Below the pieces are notes generated by a model. That model was not told the DNA's origin. It made no database searches and was given only the letters and a program-made list of their open reading frames with translations. Made by a program: the position numbers and the translations under genes. This document shows positions 16,716-25,248 of a stretch of DNA of 64,000 nucleotides, piece by piece. Source of the DNA: Paraburkholderia unamae (lineage in GTDB: Bacteria > Pseudomonadota > Gammaproteobacteria > Burkholderiales > Burkholderiaceae); assembly GCF_003268775.1 (NCBI RefSeq), contig NZ_QLSU01000034.1, positions 1 to 64,000 of the forward strand, in the 5' to 3' direction. Within the stretch, counting starts at the first letter, position 1. Each line of letters opens with the position of its first letter.

Positions 16716-16731
16716 CTGTATTTTTATACAG
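16716..16731 (-). promoter_or_regulatory. SOS (LexA) box 2, distal to lexA
   Basis: CTGTATTTTTATACAG is a perfect palindromic-type SOS box with an AT-only spacer. It lies four bases beyond box 1, so two LexA dimers could bind side by side on nearly the same face, as at the E. coli lexA promoter. Confidence 0.92.
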
Positions 16732-16960
16732 TATTCGCCGCTTTTCAAGTGTTACTTGAAGTTCGTCATCCGGGCGTTGCCATGACGCCGTTTTCCCGCG
16801 TTGACACGGACGAAATCGTGCTGTGACAGCGACTTCCTCTGCCCTTACCACTTTTGCGTATTAAAGAATGAAGAAACATTATTTTTAATGATGTAAGCGG
16901 ATCGCTAGACTGGCCTCCATCGATAGCTGAAAACCACACACGAGAACGGAGAACAGATAG

Positions 16961-18022
16961 ATGGGCACGACCAATACGGGGCGCGGGGGCTGGCTGAAGA
17001 CGCTGGCGGCAAAACTGGTGATCGGCGTGGCGCCTCTCGCGGCGTCGTTCGCGGGCATCGCGGCGATGGCGCCCGCAACGGCTCACGCGGATACGTCGCT
17101 GCTCAACGTCTCCTACGATCCGACCCGCGAGCTGTACCAGGACATCAACGAGGCCTTCATCAAGCAGTGGAAGGCCAAAACGGGCGAAACGCTCACCATC
17201 AAGCAGTCGCACGGCGGCTCGGGCGCGCAGGCGCGCTCGGTGCTCGACGGCCTGCAAGCCGATGTCGTGACGCTGGCGCTCGCCTGGGACATCGACGCGC
17301 TCGCCAACAAGGGCATCGTCGCGAAGGACTGGCAAAAGCGCCTGCCCGACAACGCGTCGCCGTACACGTCGACCATCGTGTTCCTCGTGCGCAAGGGCAA
17401 CCCCAAGCACATCAAGGACTGGGACGACCTGACCAAGCCGGGCGTGTCGATCGTCACGCCGAATCCGAAGACCTCGGGTGGCGCGCGCTGGAACTATCTC
17501 GCGGCGTGGGCGTATGCGCTGCACCAGCCGGGCGGCAACGAGCAGAAGGCGAAGGAGTTCGTCACGAAGCTCTACAAGAATGCGGGCGTGCTCGATTCGG
17601 GCGCGCGCGGCGCGACGACGAGCTTCGTGCAGCGCGATATCGGCGACGTGCTGATCGCATGGGAAAACGAAGCGTTCCTCTCGCTCAAGGAGTTCGGCCC
17701 GGAGAAGTTCGAGATCGTAGTGCCTTCGGTGAGCATTCTGGCTGAGCCGCCGGTCGCCGTGGTGGACAAGGTCGTCGACAAGAAGGGCACGCGCAAGCAG
17801 GCCGAAGCGTACTTGCAGTTCCTCTATAGCGAAGAGGGCCAGGAGATCGCGGCGAAGAACTTCTACCGTCCGCGTTCGAACAAGGTGCCGGCTGCGCTCA
17901 CCGCGAAGTTTCCGAAGCTGAAGCTCTACACGGTGGACGACACGTTCGGCGGCTGGACCAACGCGCAGAAGACGCATTTCGCAGATGGCGGCGTGTTCGA
18001 CTCGATCTACCAGCCGCAGTAA
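16961..18022 (+). CDS. sbp: Periplasmic sulfate-binding protein
   Basis: The precursor has 353 residues with a signal peptide ending in A-T-A-H-A at 43. The mature protein shows the Sbp/CysP hallmarks L-L-N-V-S-Y-D-P-T-R-E-L-Y, S-H-G-G-S-G-A-Q-A-R, A-W-D-I-D and N-P-K-T-S-G-G-A-R-W-N-Y-L. It captures sulfate (and probably thiosulfate) for the CysTWA transporter encoded downstream. A TAGACT at about 16907-16912 may be a -10 box, and the operon is expected to need CysB, whose gene lies at the end of the cluster. The ATG follows an A/G-rich ribosome site. Confidence 0.96.
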   Translation: MGTTNTGRGGWLKTLAAKLVIGVAPLAASFAGIAAMAPATAHADTSLLNVSYDPTRELYQDINEAFIKQWKAKTGETLTIKQSHGGSGAQARSVLDGLQADVVTLALAWDIDALANKGIVAKDWQKRLPDNASPYTSTIVFLVRKGNPKHIKDWDDLTKPGVSIVTPNPKTSGGARWNYLAAWAYALHQPGGNEQKAKEFVTKLYKNAGVLDSGARGATTSFVQRDIGDVLIAWENEAFLSLKEFGPEKFEIVVPSVSILAEPPVAVVDKVVDKKGTRKQAEAYLQFLYSEEGQEIAAKNFYRPRSNKVPAALTAKFPKLKLYTVDDTFGGWTNAQKTHFADGGVFDSIYQPQ

Positions 18023-18100
18023 GGCACGCAGTTAGGCACGCAGTTAGCGAGTAACGCAGTACCGGTCGGGATCCGGCAACAACTCGACCGCATAACAATG

Positions 18101-18124
18101 AAGCGCGCCCAAGGGCGCGCTTTT
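18101..18124 (+). terminator. Hairpin between sbp and cysT, likely partial terminator
   Basis: AAGCGCGCCC and GGGCGCGCTT form a perfect ten-base stem directly joined by an AA loop and followed by only four T. Within an ABC-transporter operon such a hairpin usually raises binding-protein mRNA over the membrane-subunit mRNA; complete termination is unlikely. Confidence 0.65.
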
Positions 18125-18170
18125 CGGCGCCGCTCTGGAGCACAGGAAGCGCGCAACCCATGTCTGGACG

Positions 18171-19088
18171 ATGAGCATGACGACGTTTCAATCGACGTTT
18201 CGATTACGCAAGCCCAGCGCGCTGCCGGGCTTCGGCATAACGCTCGGCATCACGGTGGCTTACCTGAGCCTCGTGGTGCTCATTCCGCTTGCCGCCACCT
18301 TCCTCAAGACGGCCACGCTCGACTGGAGCCAGTTCGTGCGTGCCGTGTGGTCGCCGCGCGTGATCGCGTCGTACCGGCTCACGTTCACGGCGGCGCTCGG
18401 CGCGGCGCTGATCAACGCGGCGTTCGGTTTCCTGCTCGCGTGGGTGCTGGTGCGCTACACGTTCCCGTTCAAGCGCGTGATCGACGCGCTCGTCGACCTG
18501 CCGTTCGCGCTGCCCACCTCCGTGGCTGGCATTTCGCTGGCCGCCGTGTATGCGGGCAATGGCTGGATCGGCCAGTACCTGCAACCGCTCGGCTTGAAGG
18601 TCGCGTTCACGCCGCTCGGCGTGCTCGTCGCGCTCACGTTCATCGGCTTGCCGTTTGTCGTGCGCACGGTGCAGCCCGTGCTCGAGGACTTCGAGCGCGA
18701 GCAGGAAGAGGCCGCCGCGTGCCTGGGCGCCTCGCGCTGGCTCACGTTCCGCCGCGTCGTGCTGCCCTCGGTGCTGCCGGCGCTCCTCACCGGCTTCGCG
18801 CTCGCGTTCGCGCGCGCGCTGGGCGAGTACGGCTCGGTCATCTTCATCGCCGGCAATGTGCCGATGAAGTCGGAGATCACGTCGCTGCTCATCATCACGA
18901 AGCTTGAACAATACGACTACGCGGGCGCCACGGCGCTCGCCGTGGTCATGCTTTGCGTCTCGTTCGTCATGCTGCTCCTCATCAATTCGTTGCAGTGGTA
19001 TCTGCAACGCCGCACGAGCCGGGGTGTGTCGGCAGGCAGTGCGCCGAATGCGGTTGCGGGCGCAACGATTGCCGGAGGTGCGCAATGA
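18171..19088 (+). CDS. cysT: Sulfate/thiosulfate ABC transporter permease CysT
   Basis: The 305-residue inner-membrane protein has six helices and the EAA loop E-E-A-A-A-C-L-G-A-S-R-W-L-T-F near residues 181-195, which contacts the ATPase CysA. The stretches D-L-P-F-A-L-P-T-S-V-A-G-I and R-A-L-G-E-Y-G-S-V are family hallmarks. An ATG six bases into the gene is an equally possible start. The last four bases overlap cysW (ATGA), which indicates translational coupling. Confidence 0.95.
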   Translation: MSMTTFQSTFRLRKPSALPGFGITLGITVAYLSLVVLIPLAATFLKTATLDWSQFVRAVWSPRVIASYRLTFTAALGAALINAAFGFLLAWVLVRYTFPFKRVIDALVDLPFALPTSVAGISLAAVYAGNGWIGQYLQPLGLKVAFTPLGVLVALTFIGLPFVVRTVQPVLEDFEREQEEAAACLGASRWLTFRRVVLPSVLPALLTGFALAFARALGEYGSVIFIAGNVPMKSEITSLLIITKLEQYDYAGATALAVVMLCVSFVMLLLINSLQWYLQRRTSRGVSAGSAPNAVAGATIAGGAQ

Positions 19089-20071
19089 GCACGCTGCCGC
19101 AACAACGAAGCGTCCGGCGGCCGGACCCCGTCACCGAAGCGCCGTGGGTGCGCTGGCTCCTGACCGGCGTTTCGCTCGTGTTTCTCGCGCTGTTTCTGGT
19201 GGTGCCGCTCGTCGCCGTGTTCTGGCAGGCGCTCTCGAAGGGCATCGGTTTCTATTTCGAGTCGCTCGCCGACCCCGACGCGCTCGCCGCGATCAAGCTC
19301 ACGCTGATCACCGCGGCGATCGCCGTGCCGCTCAATCTGGCGTTCGGCCTCGCCGCCTCGTGGGCGATCGCGAAGTTCGAGTTTCGCGGCAAGGCGCTGC
19401 TCACCACGCTGATCGACCTGCCGTTCTCGGTGTCGCCCGTGATCTCGGGCCTCATCTACGTGCTGCTGTTCGGCGCGCAGGGCTGGCTCGGGCCGTGGCT
19501 CGAAGACCATAACGTGCAGATCATCTTCGCCGTGCCCGGCATCGTGCTCGCGACGATCTTCGTGACGTTCCCGTTCGTCGCGCGCGAACTGATTCCGCTG
19601 ATGCAGGCGCAAGGCAACGACGAGGAAGAGGCCGCGCACGTGCTGGGCGCCTCGGGCTGGCAGATGTTCCGCCGCGTGACGCTGCCCAATATCCGCTGGG
19701 GCTTGCTGTACGGCGTGATTCTTTGCAATGCGCGCGCGATGGGCGAGTTCGGCGCGGTTTCGGTGGTGTCGGGCCATATTCGCGGCCAGACCGACACGAT
19801 GCCGCTGCATGTGGAAATCCTCTACAACGAATACAACTTCGCGGCGGCGTTCGCCGTGGCCTCGCTGCTCGCGTTGCTCGCGCTCGTGACGCTGGGCCTG
19901 AAGCTGCTCGCTGAGCGCCGCCTGTCGGCCGAGCTGCGCGGCGCGGACGACGTTCCCGCGCACGCCGGGCCGCCTGCGGCCGCGTACGCACAAGCTTCGC
20001 AGCAACCCTCGCAAGCCGCTGCCGCCGCGCCGCGCGCCGCGCGTCAACCGATTCAAGTGGGAGAGCAGTAA
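19085..20071 (+). CDS. cysW: Sulfate/thiosulfate ABC transporter permease CysW
   Basis: The 328-residue partner of CysT has six helices, D-L-P-F-S-V-S-P-V-I-S-G and the EAA loop E-E-E-A-A-H-V-L-G-A-S-G-W around residues 180-192. R-A-M-G-E-F-G-A-V-S-V-V-S-G-H-I-R-G-Q-T is diagnostic for CysW. It has an extra Ala/Pro/Gln-rich cytoplasmic tail of about 40 residues at the C terminus, longer than in E. coli. The start overlaps the cysT stop, and cysA follows after one base. Confidence 0.95.
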   Translation: MSTLPQQRSVRRPDPVTEAPWVRWLLTGVSLVFLALFLVVPLVAVFWQALSKGIGFYFESLADPDALAAIKLTLITAAIAVPLNLAFGLAASWAIAKFEFRGKALLTTLIDLPFSVSPVISGLIYVLLFGAQGWLGPWLEDHNVQIIFAVPGIVLATIFVTFPFVARELIPLMQAQGNDEEEAAHVLGASGWQMFRRVTLPNIRWGLLYGVILCNARAMGEFGAVSVVSGHIRGQTDTMPLHVEILYNEYNFAAAFAVASLLALLALVTLGLKLLAERRLSAELRGADDVPAHAGPPAAAYAQASQQPSQAAAAAPRAARQPIQVGEQ

Positions 20072-20072
20072 C

Positions 20073-21131
20073 ATGGGCATCACCGTCAGCAATCTGCAAA
20101 AGCGCTTCGGCGATTTCACCGCCCTCGACAACGTCTCGCTCGACTTTCCGCCGGGCGAACTCGTCGCATTGCTCGGCCCCTCCGGTTGTGGCAAGACCAC
20201 GCTGCTGCGCGTGATCGCGGGTCTCGAGTACGCTGATGCGGGCCAGGTCGTGCTGCAAGGTCAGGACGTGGGCGAAGTGGGGGCGCGTGAGCGTCAGGTC
20301 GGCTTCGTGTTTCAGCATTACGCGCTTTTTCGCCACATGACGGTGTTCGAGAACGTGGCGTTCGGCCTGCGCGTGAAGCCGCGCAACGAGCGGCCCTCGG
20401 AAGCCGTGATTCGCGAAAAGGTGCATGAGCTGCTCAAGCTCGTGCAGCTCGACTGGCTCGCGCAGCGCTATCCGTCCGAGCTTTCGGGCGGCCAGCGTCA
20501 ACGTATCGCACTCGCTCGCGCGCTCGCCGTGGAGCCGAAGGTGCTGCTGCTCGACGAGCCGTTCGGCGCGCTGGACGCCAAGGTGCGCAAGGAACTGCGC
20601 TCGTGGCTGCGCCGCCTGCACGACGACCTGCACATCTCGACGATCTTCGTGACGCACGACCAGGAAGAGGCGCTCGAAGTGGCCGACCGCATCGTCGTGA
20701 TGAATCACGGGCATGTGGAGCAGGTGGGCAGCCCGCAGGACGTCTACGATCATCCGCAAACTGCTTTCGTCTACGAATTCCTCGGCGCGGCGAACCGGCT
20801 GCGCGGGCGCGTGGACGGGCGCGGCTTCGTGGCCGACGGCGCCGCGCAGCCGATCTCGGTGCACGCAAGCTTCGAAGGCCCGGCGCTCGCCTATGTGCGG
20901 CCGCACGACCTCGTGCTGCATCGCGAGGCGAGCGACCATCGCGACGGCATCGTCGTGGATGTGCGCCGCGTCGTGACGCTTGGCGGCTCGGTGCGCGTGG
21001 AGCTGGAAAGCCGCACGGGCGGTGCGCTGGAAGCCGAGCTCGACCGCGAGTCGTGGCGCGCGCTCGGCCTGGCGGTGGGCGAGGGCGTGACGGCGGTGCC
21101 GCGCGGGCTGCGCGTATTCCCCGCGCAATGA
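20073..21131 (+). CDS. cysA: Sulfate/thiosulfate ABC transporter ATPase CysA
   Basis: The 352-residue ATPase has Walker A G-P-S-G-C-G-K-T at 35-42, Q-loop F-V-F-Q-H-Y-A-L-F-R-H at about 78-88, signature L-S-G-G-Q at 137-141 and Walker B L-L-L-D-E-P at 158-163. The C-terminal third is the TOBE-like domain found in CysA, with V-R-P-H-D-L. It drives sulfate import through CysTW. The gene closes the transporter operon, and cysB follows 95 bases later on the same strand. Confidence 0.96.
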   Translation: MGITVSNLQKRFGDFTALDNVSLDFPPGELVALLGPSGCGKTTLLRVIAGLEYADAGQVVLQGQDVGEVGARERQVGFVFQHYALFRHMTVFENVAFGLRVKPRNERPSEAVIREKVHELLKLVQLDWLAQRYPSELSGGQRQRIALARALAVEPKVLLLDEPFGALDAKVRKELRSWLRRLHDDLHISTIFVTHDQEEALEVADRIVVMNHGHVEQVGSPQDVYDHPQTAFVYEFLGAANRLRGRVDGRGFVADGAAQPISVHASFEGPALAYVRPHDLVLHREASDHRDGIVVDVRRVVTLGGSVRVELESRTGGALEAELDRESWRALGLAVGEGVTAVPRGLRVFPAQ

Positions 21132-21226
21132 AGGTATAGAAAGCGGCGTAAAGCACGCGCAATGAGCGTTACAGTGCTTGCATCGACTAAAACGAATAAT
21201 CGGTCAGCAGTATCGGAGAGAAGACC

Positions 21227-22153
21227 ATGAATTTTCAGCAGTTGCGTTTCGTGCGCGAAGCCGTACGGCAGAACATGAACCTGACCGAAGTGGCGAACGT
21301 GCTGTACACGTCGCAGTCGGGTGTTTCCAAGCAGATCAAGGATCTCGAGGACGAGCTCGGCGTGGATATCTTTATCCGCCGCGGCAAGCGTCTGACCGGT
21401 CTCACGGAGCCGGGCAAGGCGGTGCATCAACTGATCGAGCGCATGCTGCTCGACGCCGAAAACCTGCGCCGCGTGGCGCGCCAGTTCGCGGACCAGGACA
21501 GCGGCCACCTCGTGGTGGCGACGACCCACACGCAGGCGCGCTACGCGCTGCCCAAGGTCGTGCACCAGTTCCGCGAGGTGTTCCCGAAGGTCCATCTCGC
21601 GCTGCGCCAGGGCAACCCGCAGCAGATCGCGCAGATGATCATCAACGGCGAGGCCGACATCGGCATTTCGACCGAGGCGCTCGACCGCTTCCCGGACATC
21701 GTGACGTTCCCGTGCTATTCGTGGCACCACGTGGTTGTGGTGCCGAAGACGCACCCGCTCGTGGGCCGCGAAAACCTCACGCTCGAAGACGTGGCCGAGT
21801 ATCCGATCATCACCTATGACCAGGACTTCACGGGCCGCTCGCATATCGACCAGGCGTTCGCCAAGGTCGGCGTGGTGCCCGACGTGGTGCTCACCGCCAT
21901 CGACGCCGACGTGATCAAGACCTACGTCGAACTGGGCATGGGCGTGGGCGTGGTCGCGGCAATGGCCTACGACCCGAAGCGCGACACCGAACTCGTCGCG
22001 CTCGACACGGAGCATCTGTTCGAGGCGAGCACGACGCGCGTCGGTCTGCGCAAGGGCGCGTTTCTGCGCCAGTACGCGTACCGGCTCATCGAGATGTTCG
22101 CGCCGCAGCTCTCCGAGCAGCAGATCGCGAGCCAGTTGCGCGAGGTGGGTTAA
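21227..22153 (+). CDS. cysB: CysB-family LysR-type regulator
   Basis: The 308-residue regulator has a LysR winged helix (residues 3-60; S-Q-S-G-V-S-K-Q-I-K-D-L-E is the recognition helix). Its effector domain carries the CysB-specific T-T-H-T-Q-A-R-Y at 98-105 and G-Q/N-P-Q-Q-I. CysB proteins activate sulfate-assimilation genes when N-acetylserine signals cysteine shortage. Placement right behind sbp-cysTWA fits. Burkholderia genomes often have several CysB-like paralogues (CysB, SsuR), so the exact paralogue is less certain than the family. Confidence 0.92.
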   Translation: MNFQQLRFVREAVRQNMNLTEVANVLYTSQSGVSKQIKDLEDELGVDIFIRRGKRLTGLTEPGKAVHQLIERMLLDAENLRRVARQFADQDSGHLVVATTHTQARYALPKVVHQFREVFPKVHLALRQGNPQQIAQMIINGEADIGISTEALDRFPDIVTFPCYSWHHVVVVPKTHPLVGRENLTLEDVAEYPIITYDQDFTGRSHIDQAFAKVGVVPDVVLTAIDADVIKTYVELGMGVGVVAAMAYDPKRDTELVALDTEHLFEASTTRVGLRKGAFLRQYAYRLIEMFAPQLSEQQIASQLREVG

Positions 22154-22202
22154 AGACGGACGGATTTTCCCCGGTGGCGGCGGATCGCTTAAAATCGCCG
22201 CC

Positions 22203-23237
22203 ATGAATACTTCCGTTTCGACTTCCTCATCGGCGGCGGCGGGCCGGCCGCTCCCGTGCATCGCCGTGCTCGCCACGGGCGGCACCATTGCGGGCTCCGC
22301 GGCCGACGCCGCGAACACCGCCGGCTACCAGGCGGGCGTGATCGGCGTCGCGCAACTGCTGGCGGCCGTGCCGGGTCTCGACGCCGTCGCGCGGATTCAC
22401 GCCGAGCAGGTCGCGAGCATCGACAGCAAGGACATGTCGCTCGCGCTATGGAGCACGCTCGCGCAGCGCGTGAACGAACTGCTCGCGAGCGACGACATCG
22501 ACGGCGTGGTGATCACGCACGGCACCGACACGCTCGAAGAAACGGCGTACCTGCTGCAACTCACGGTGAAGAGCGCGAAGCCCTGCGTGCTGACGGCGGC
22601 GATGCGGCCGGCCACGGCGCTCTCGGCCGACGGTCCGCTCAATCTGCTCAACGCCGTTACGCTTGCCGCGAGCGAGGCGGCGGCGGGGCAGGGCGTGCTC
22701 GTGGCGTTCAACAACCGCATTCACTGCGCGCGCGACGTCGCGAAGTTCAGCACCTATGCGGTGGACGCGTTCCAGTCGCCTGAAATCGGCGCGCTGGGCT
22801 GGGTGCAGGATGGCCGGGTGGAATTCCAGCGCCGCGCGCTGCGCCCGCATACGGTCGATGCGCCGTTCAGCGCAAACGTGCCATGGCCGCAGGTCGAGAT
22901 CGTGACGAGTTACGCGGGCGTCTCGCGCGCGGCCGTCGAAGCGCTCGTGGCCGCGGGGGTGGACGGTCTCGTCGTGGCGGGCACCGGCAACGGCTCGATT
23001 CACGGCGCGTTGCAGCAGGCGCTGGCCGAGGCCGCGAGCAAGGGCGTGCCCGTGGTGCGCGCCTCGCGCGTGGGCTCGGGCCATGTCATGCATAACGGCG
23101 CGGCGAAGGACGATGCGCTCGGCTTTGTTTCCTCCGGCACGCTCAGTCCGTACAAGTCGCGTGTGCTGCTGCTGCTCGCGCTTGCCGCCGGCATGACCGA
23201 CAAGGCGTCGTTGCAGCACGTATTCGATACGTTCTGA
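22203..23237 (+). CDS. L-asparaginase (type I/II asparaginase family)
   Basis: The 344-residue enzyme hydrolyses asparagine to aspartate and ammonia. The nucleophile Thr is T28 in A-T-G-G-T-I-A-G, and the second motif H-G-T-D-T lies at 106-110 with T108 and D109 as catalytic residues. M-R-P, G-P-L-N-L and G-T-G-N-G-S are also typical. There is no signal peptide, only a Ser-rich N terminus, so a cytoplasmic enzyme is expected although the sequence leans to the type II subgroup. Fifty bases separate it from cysB. Confidence 0.93.
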   Translation: MNTSVSTSSSAAAGRPLPCIAVLATGGTIAGSAADAANTAGYQAGVIGVAQLLAAVPGLDAVARIHAEQVASIDSKDMSLALWSTLAQRVNELLASDDIDGVVITHGTDTLEETAYLLQLTVKSAKPCVLTAAMRPATALSADGPLNLLNAVTLAASEAAAGQGVLVAFNNRIHCARDVAKFSTYAVDAFQSPEIGALGWVQDGRVEFQRRALRPHTVDAPFSANVPWPQVEIVTSYAGVSRAAVEALVAAGVDGLVVAGTGNGSIHGALQQALAEAASKGVPVVRASRVGSGHVMHNGAAKDDALGFVSSGTLSPYKSRVLLLLALAAGMTDKASLQHVFDTF

Positions 23238-23287
23238 TGTAAAAGCGCGTTAAAAGCGCGAAGCAGCACGAAATCTCGCGTGAAAGC

Positions 23288-23321
23288 AAACGGGCCTGGC
23301 GTATCTTCGCCAGGCCCGTTT
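23288..23321. terminator. Bidirectional terminator between asparaginase and kbp genes
   Basis: AAACGGGCCTGGCG and CGCCAGGCCCGTTT form a 14-base perfect stem around a six-base loop. It serves the two convergent genes. Confidence 0.92.
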
Positions 23322-23346
23322 CGTTTGCGGCCGTGCCCGGGTGTGC

Positions 23347-23853
23347 TTACCGGAGCGGCGGAATCACAAGCACCTGGCCGGGATAGATCTTGTCCGGGCT
23401 CTTGAGCATCGGCGTGTTCGCCTGGAAGATCGCGTCGTTCCTCGCGCCGCTGCCGTAGTACTTCTCGGCGATCTTCCAGAGGTTGTCGCCGGACACCACC
23501 GTGTGGTGCTGCGCCTGGGCGGCCGGATTCGTCACGGTCATCTGGTCGTCGACCTTGTCGACGTTCTGCACATTGCCTGCCGCGACGAGAATCTTCTCTT
23601 TCGTCGGCTGGTCGGCGGCGTTGCCGGTGACCGTCACGGTGTGCGAGACGCCGTCGTAGACCACGCCGAGGTTGTCGGCGTCGAGACCCTGCGAGCGGAT
23701 ATAGGCCGCGATCGCGTCGCCGGCCTTCTGGTTCAGCGCGGCGAGATTGGCAGCGGCGTTGGCCGGTGCCGCGGCCGGTTGTGCGGCGGCGGGCGTTGCG
23801 ACCGCACCGAACAGCTTTTCGCCGGCTTCCTTGATGAAATTGACGATGCCCAT
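23347..23853 (-). CDS. kbp: BON-LysM protein, potassium-binding protein Kbp (YgaU) orthologue
   Basis: The 168-residue cytoplasmic protein matches E. coli Kbp end to end: MGIVNFIKEAGEKL at the N terminus, a BON domain at about 45-105 (K-E-K-I-L-V-A-A-G-N) and a LysM domain at about 116-166 ending P-M-L-K-S-P-D-K-I-Y-P-G-Q-V-L. E. coli Kbp binds K+ in the cytosol through the BON domain. An Ala/Pro-rich linker of about 20 residues near the N terminus is longer here than in E. coli. It has no signal peptide, so its LysM domain is not for cell-wall anchoring. Confidence 0.92.
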   Translation of the reverse strand: MGIVNFIKEAGEKLFGAVATPAAAQPAAAPANAAANLAALNQKAGDAIAAYIRSQGLDADNLGVVYDGVSHTVTVTGNAADQPTKEKILVAAGNVQNVDKVDDQMTVTNPAAQAQHHTVVSGDNLWKIAEKYYGSGARNDAIFQANTPMLKSPDKIYPGQVLVIPPLR

Positions 23854-24024
23854 CGATCACACTCCTCACGTGCTGGAAATGACTGGGTGTTCACGCGTTC
23901 GCGTCCACCTTGACCCGTCTGCATGACAGCCGGATGAAAGCACGATTCTAGAAACGCGGTCGTGAAGGCGTCCATCGGAGCCGCGTCAAAGAGTGTGAAA
24001 CGTCGGGGGAATGCAGGAGCAAAA
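23854..24024. other. Upstream region of kbp
   Basis: This stretch holds the kbp promoter on the minus strand; the ribosome site is GAGGAG just before the ATG. No gene or clear -10/-35 pair is visible. It ends at the terminator-like hairpin of the glxR side. Confidence 0.4.
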
Positions 24025-24053
24025 CAAAAAGGGCATCCGACGCGCGGACACCC
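24025..24053 (-). terminator. Minus-strand terminator, probable end of the gcl-hyi-glxR transcript
   Basis: On the minus strand GGGTGTCCG and CGGATGCCC pair (one G-U) around CGCGT and are followed by a U5 tract from the plus-strand AAAAA at 24026-24030. It lies about 250 bases behind the glxR stop. Confidence 0.7.
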
Positions 24054-24299
24054 GATGACGACGTCTGACCGACCAAGGCTTCCCCGTCGTCACCGGGCGC
24101 CGCTTTCGGACCCCACTGGCCGCTCTCAGCCCAGAGCGGCACCGATTTGCCTCGCGGCGGTTGCCTCCGCCGCGAAGCGCCCCACGGGAGGCTCGTGCGC
24201 CTTGGTGATGGCGCGCGAGCCGGTATGCGTGATCCGGTCCTGCGGGCAGTTCGCGCGTTGTGTTGCGCGAACCGCCTTCATGCTGCTGCTGAAGCTAAC
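24054..24299 (-). other. Hairpin-rich untranslated stretch behind glxR
   Basis: The stretch has no supportable gene. Two perfect eight-base stems occur: GCCGCTCT/AGAGCGGC at 24119-24140 and CGCGGCGG/CCGCCGCG at 24153-24174, each with a six-base loop. With the terminator at 24025-24053 they would form a structured minus-strand 3' UTR or a separate small RNA. It matches no riboswitch or housekeeping RNA I can confirm. Confidence 0.45.
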
Positions 24300-25205
24300 T
24301 CAGGCCGCCTTCACTTGCGCTTGCGGCTGCGCGATCTCGAAGTTCGCCATGATTTCGAGCGCGCGGATCATCGCCGAGTGGTCCCAGGCCCGTCCGCCGT
24401 TCGCCGCGCACACGCTGAAGAGTTGCTGCGCGCTGGCCGTGTGCGGCAGCGCGAGACCGAGCTTGCGTGCGCCGTCGATGGCGAGGTTCAGGTCCTTCTG
24501 GTGCAGCTCGATCCGGAAGCCAGGGTCGAAGGTGCGCTTCGTCATGCGTTCGCCGTGCACTTCGAGAATGCGCGACGAAGCAAAGCCGCCCATGAGCGCC
24601 TTGCGCACGCGCTCGGGGTCGGCGCCCGAGCGCGCCGCGAACAGCAGCGCTTCGGCCACGGCCTCGATATTCAGCGCGACGATGATCTGGTTCGCCACCT
24701 TGCAGGTCTGGCCCGCGCCGTTGTCGCCGATGAGCGAGATGTTCTTGCCCATCAGCTCGAACAGCGGCAAGGCCCGCTCGAACGCCTTCTGCGGGCCGCC
24801 CACCATGATCGTGAGCGTGGCTTCGCGTGCGCCGACTTCGCCGCCCGAGACCGGCGCGTCGAGATAGTCGCAGCCGAGTGCGTTGATCTGCTTCGCGAAC
24901 TGTTGCGTTTCGAGCGGGGAGATCGAGCTCATGTCGATCACGAGCTTGCCCGCCGAAAGACCCTTGGCCACGCCGTCGTCGGCGAACAGGACATTGGCGA
25001 CATCAGGCGTGTCCGGTACCATCACGATGACGATGTCCGACACCTTCGCGACGGCCGTCGAATCGGCGACGACCTCGGTTTGCGCGCGCAGGTCGTCGGG
25101 CACGGGGAACTTGCCGTTCACGGCGAGCGTGTGACCGCCCTTGATGAGGTTGCGCGCCATGTGCGCGCCCATGATGCCGAGTCCGATAAAGCCAATCTTT
25201 GCCAT
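24300..25205 (-). CDS. glxR: 2-hydroxy-3-oxopropionate (tartronate semialdehyde) reductase
   Basis: The 301-residue enzyme reduces tartronate semialdehyde to D-glycerate with NAD(P)H. G-F-I-G-L-G-I-M-G at 5-13 binds the nucleotide, D-A-P-V-S-G-G at 117-123 is the substrate motif, and K169 in G-Q-T-C-K-V-A-N-Q is the catalytic lysine of the beta-hydroxyacid dehydrogenase family. It is third in the minus-strand operon gcl-hyi-glxR. The ATG follows GGAGACACACAAG on the minus strand. Confidence 0.95.
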   Translation of the reverse strand: MAKIGFIGLGIMGAHMARNLIKGGHTLAVNGKFPVPDDLRAQTEVVADSTAVAKVSDIVIVMVPDTPDVANVLFADDGVAKGLSAGKLVIDMSSISPLETQQFAKQINALGCDYLDAPVSGGEVGAREATLTIMVGGPQKAFERALPLFELMGKNISLIGDNGAGQTCKVANQIIVALNIEAVAEALLFAARSGADPERVRKALMGGFASSRILEVHGERMTKRTFDPGFRIELHQKDLNLAIDGARKLGLALPHTASAQQLFSVCAANGGRAWDHSAMIRALEIMANFEIAQPQAQVKAA

Positions 25206-25248
25206 CTTGTGTGTCTCCGTTAAAGCGAATTCGGGGGTGTCGCGTGAA

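Noticed and set aside
16696..16731. Regulation of sbp by LexA
   Set aside because: The boxes lie close to the lexA start and over 200 bases from the sbp start; lexA autoregulation explains them.
24119..24140. TPP riboswitch suggested by a CTGAGA next to a stem
   Set aside because: The second conserved TPP half is missing and the element lies behind, not before, the genes on that strand.
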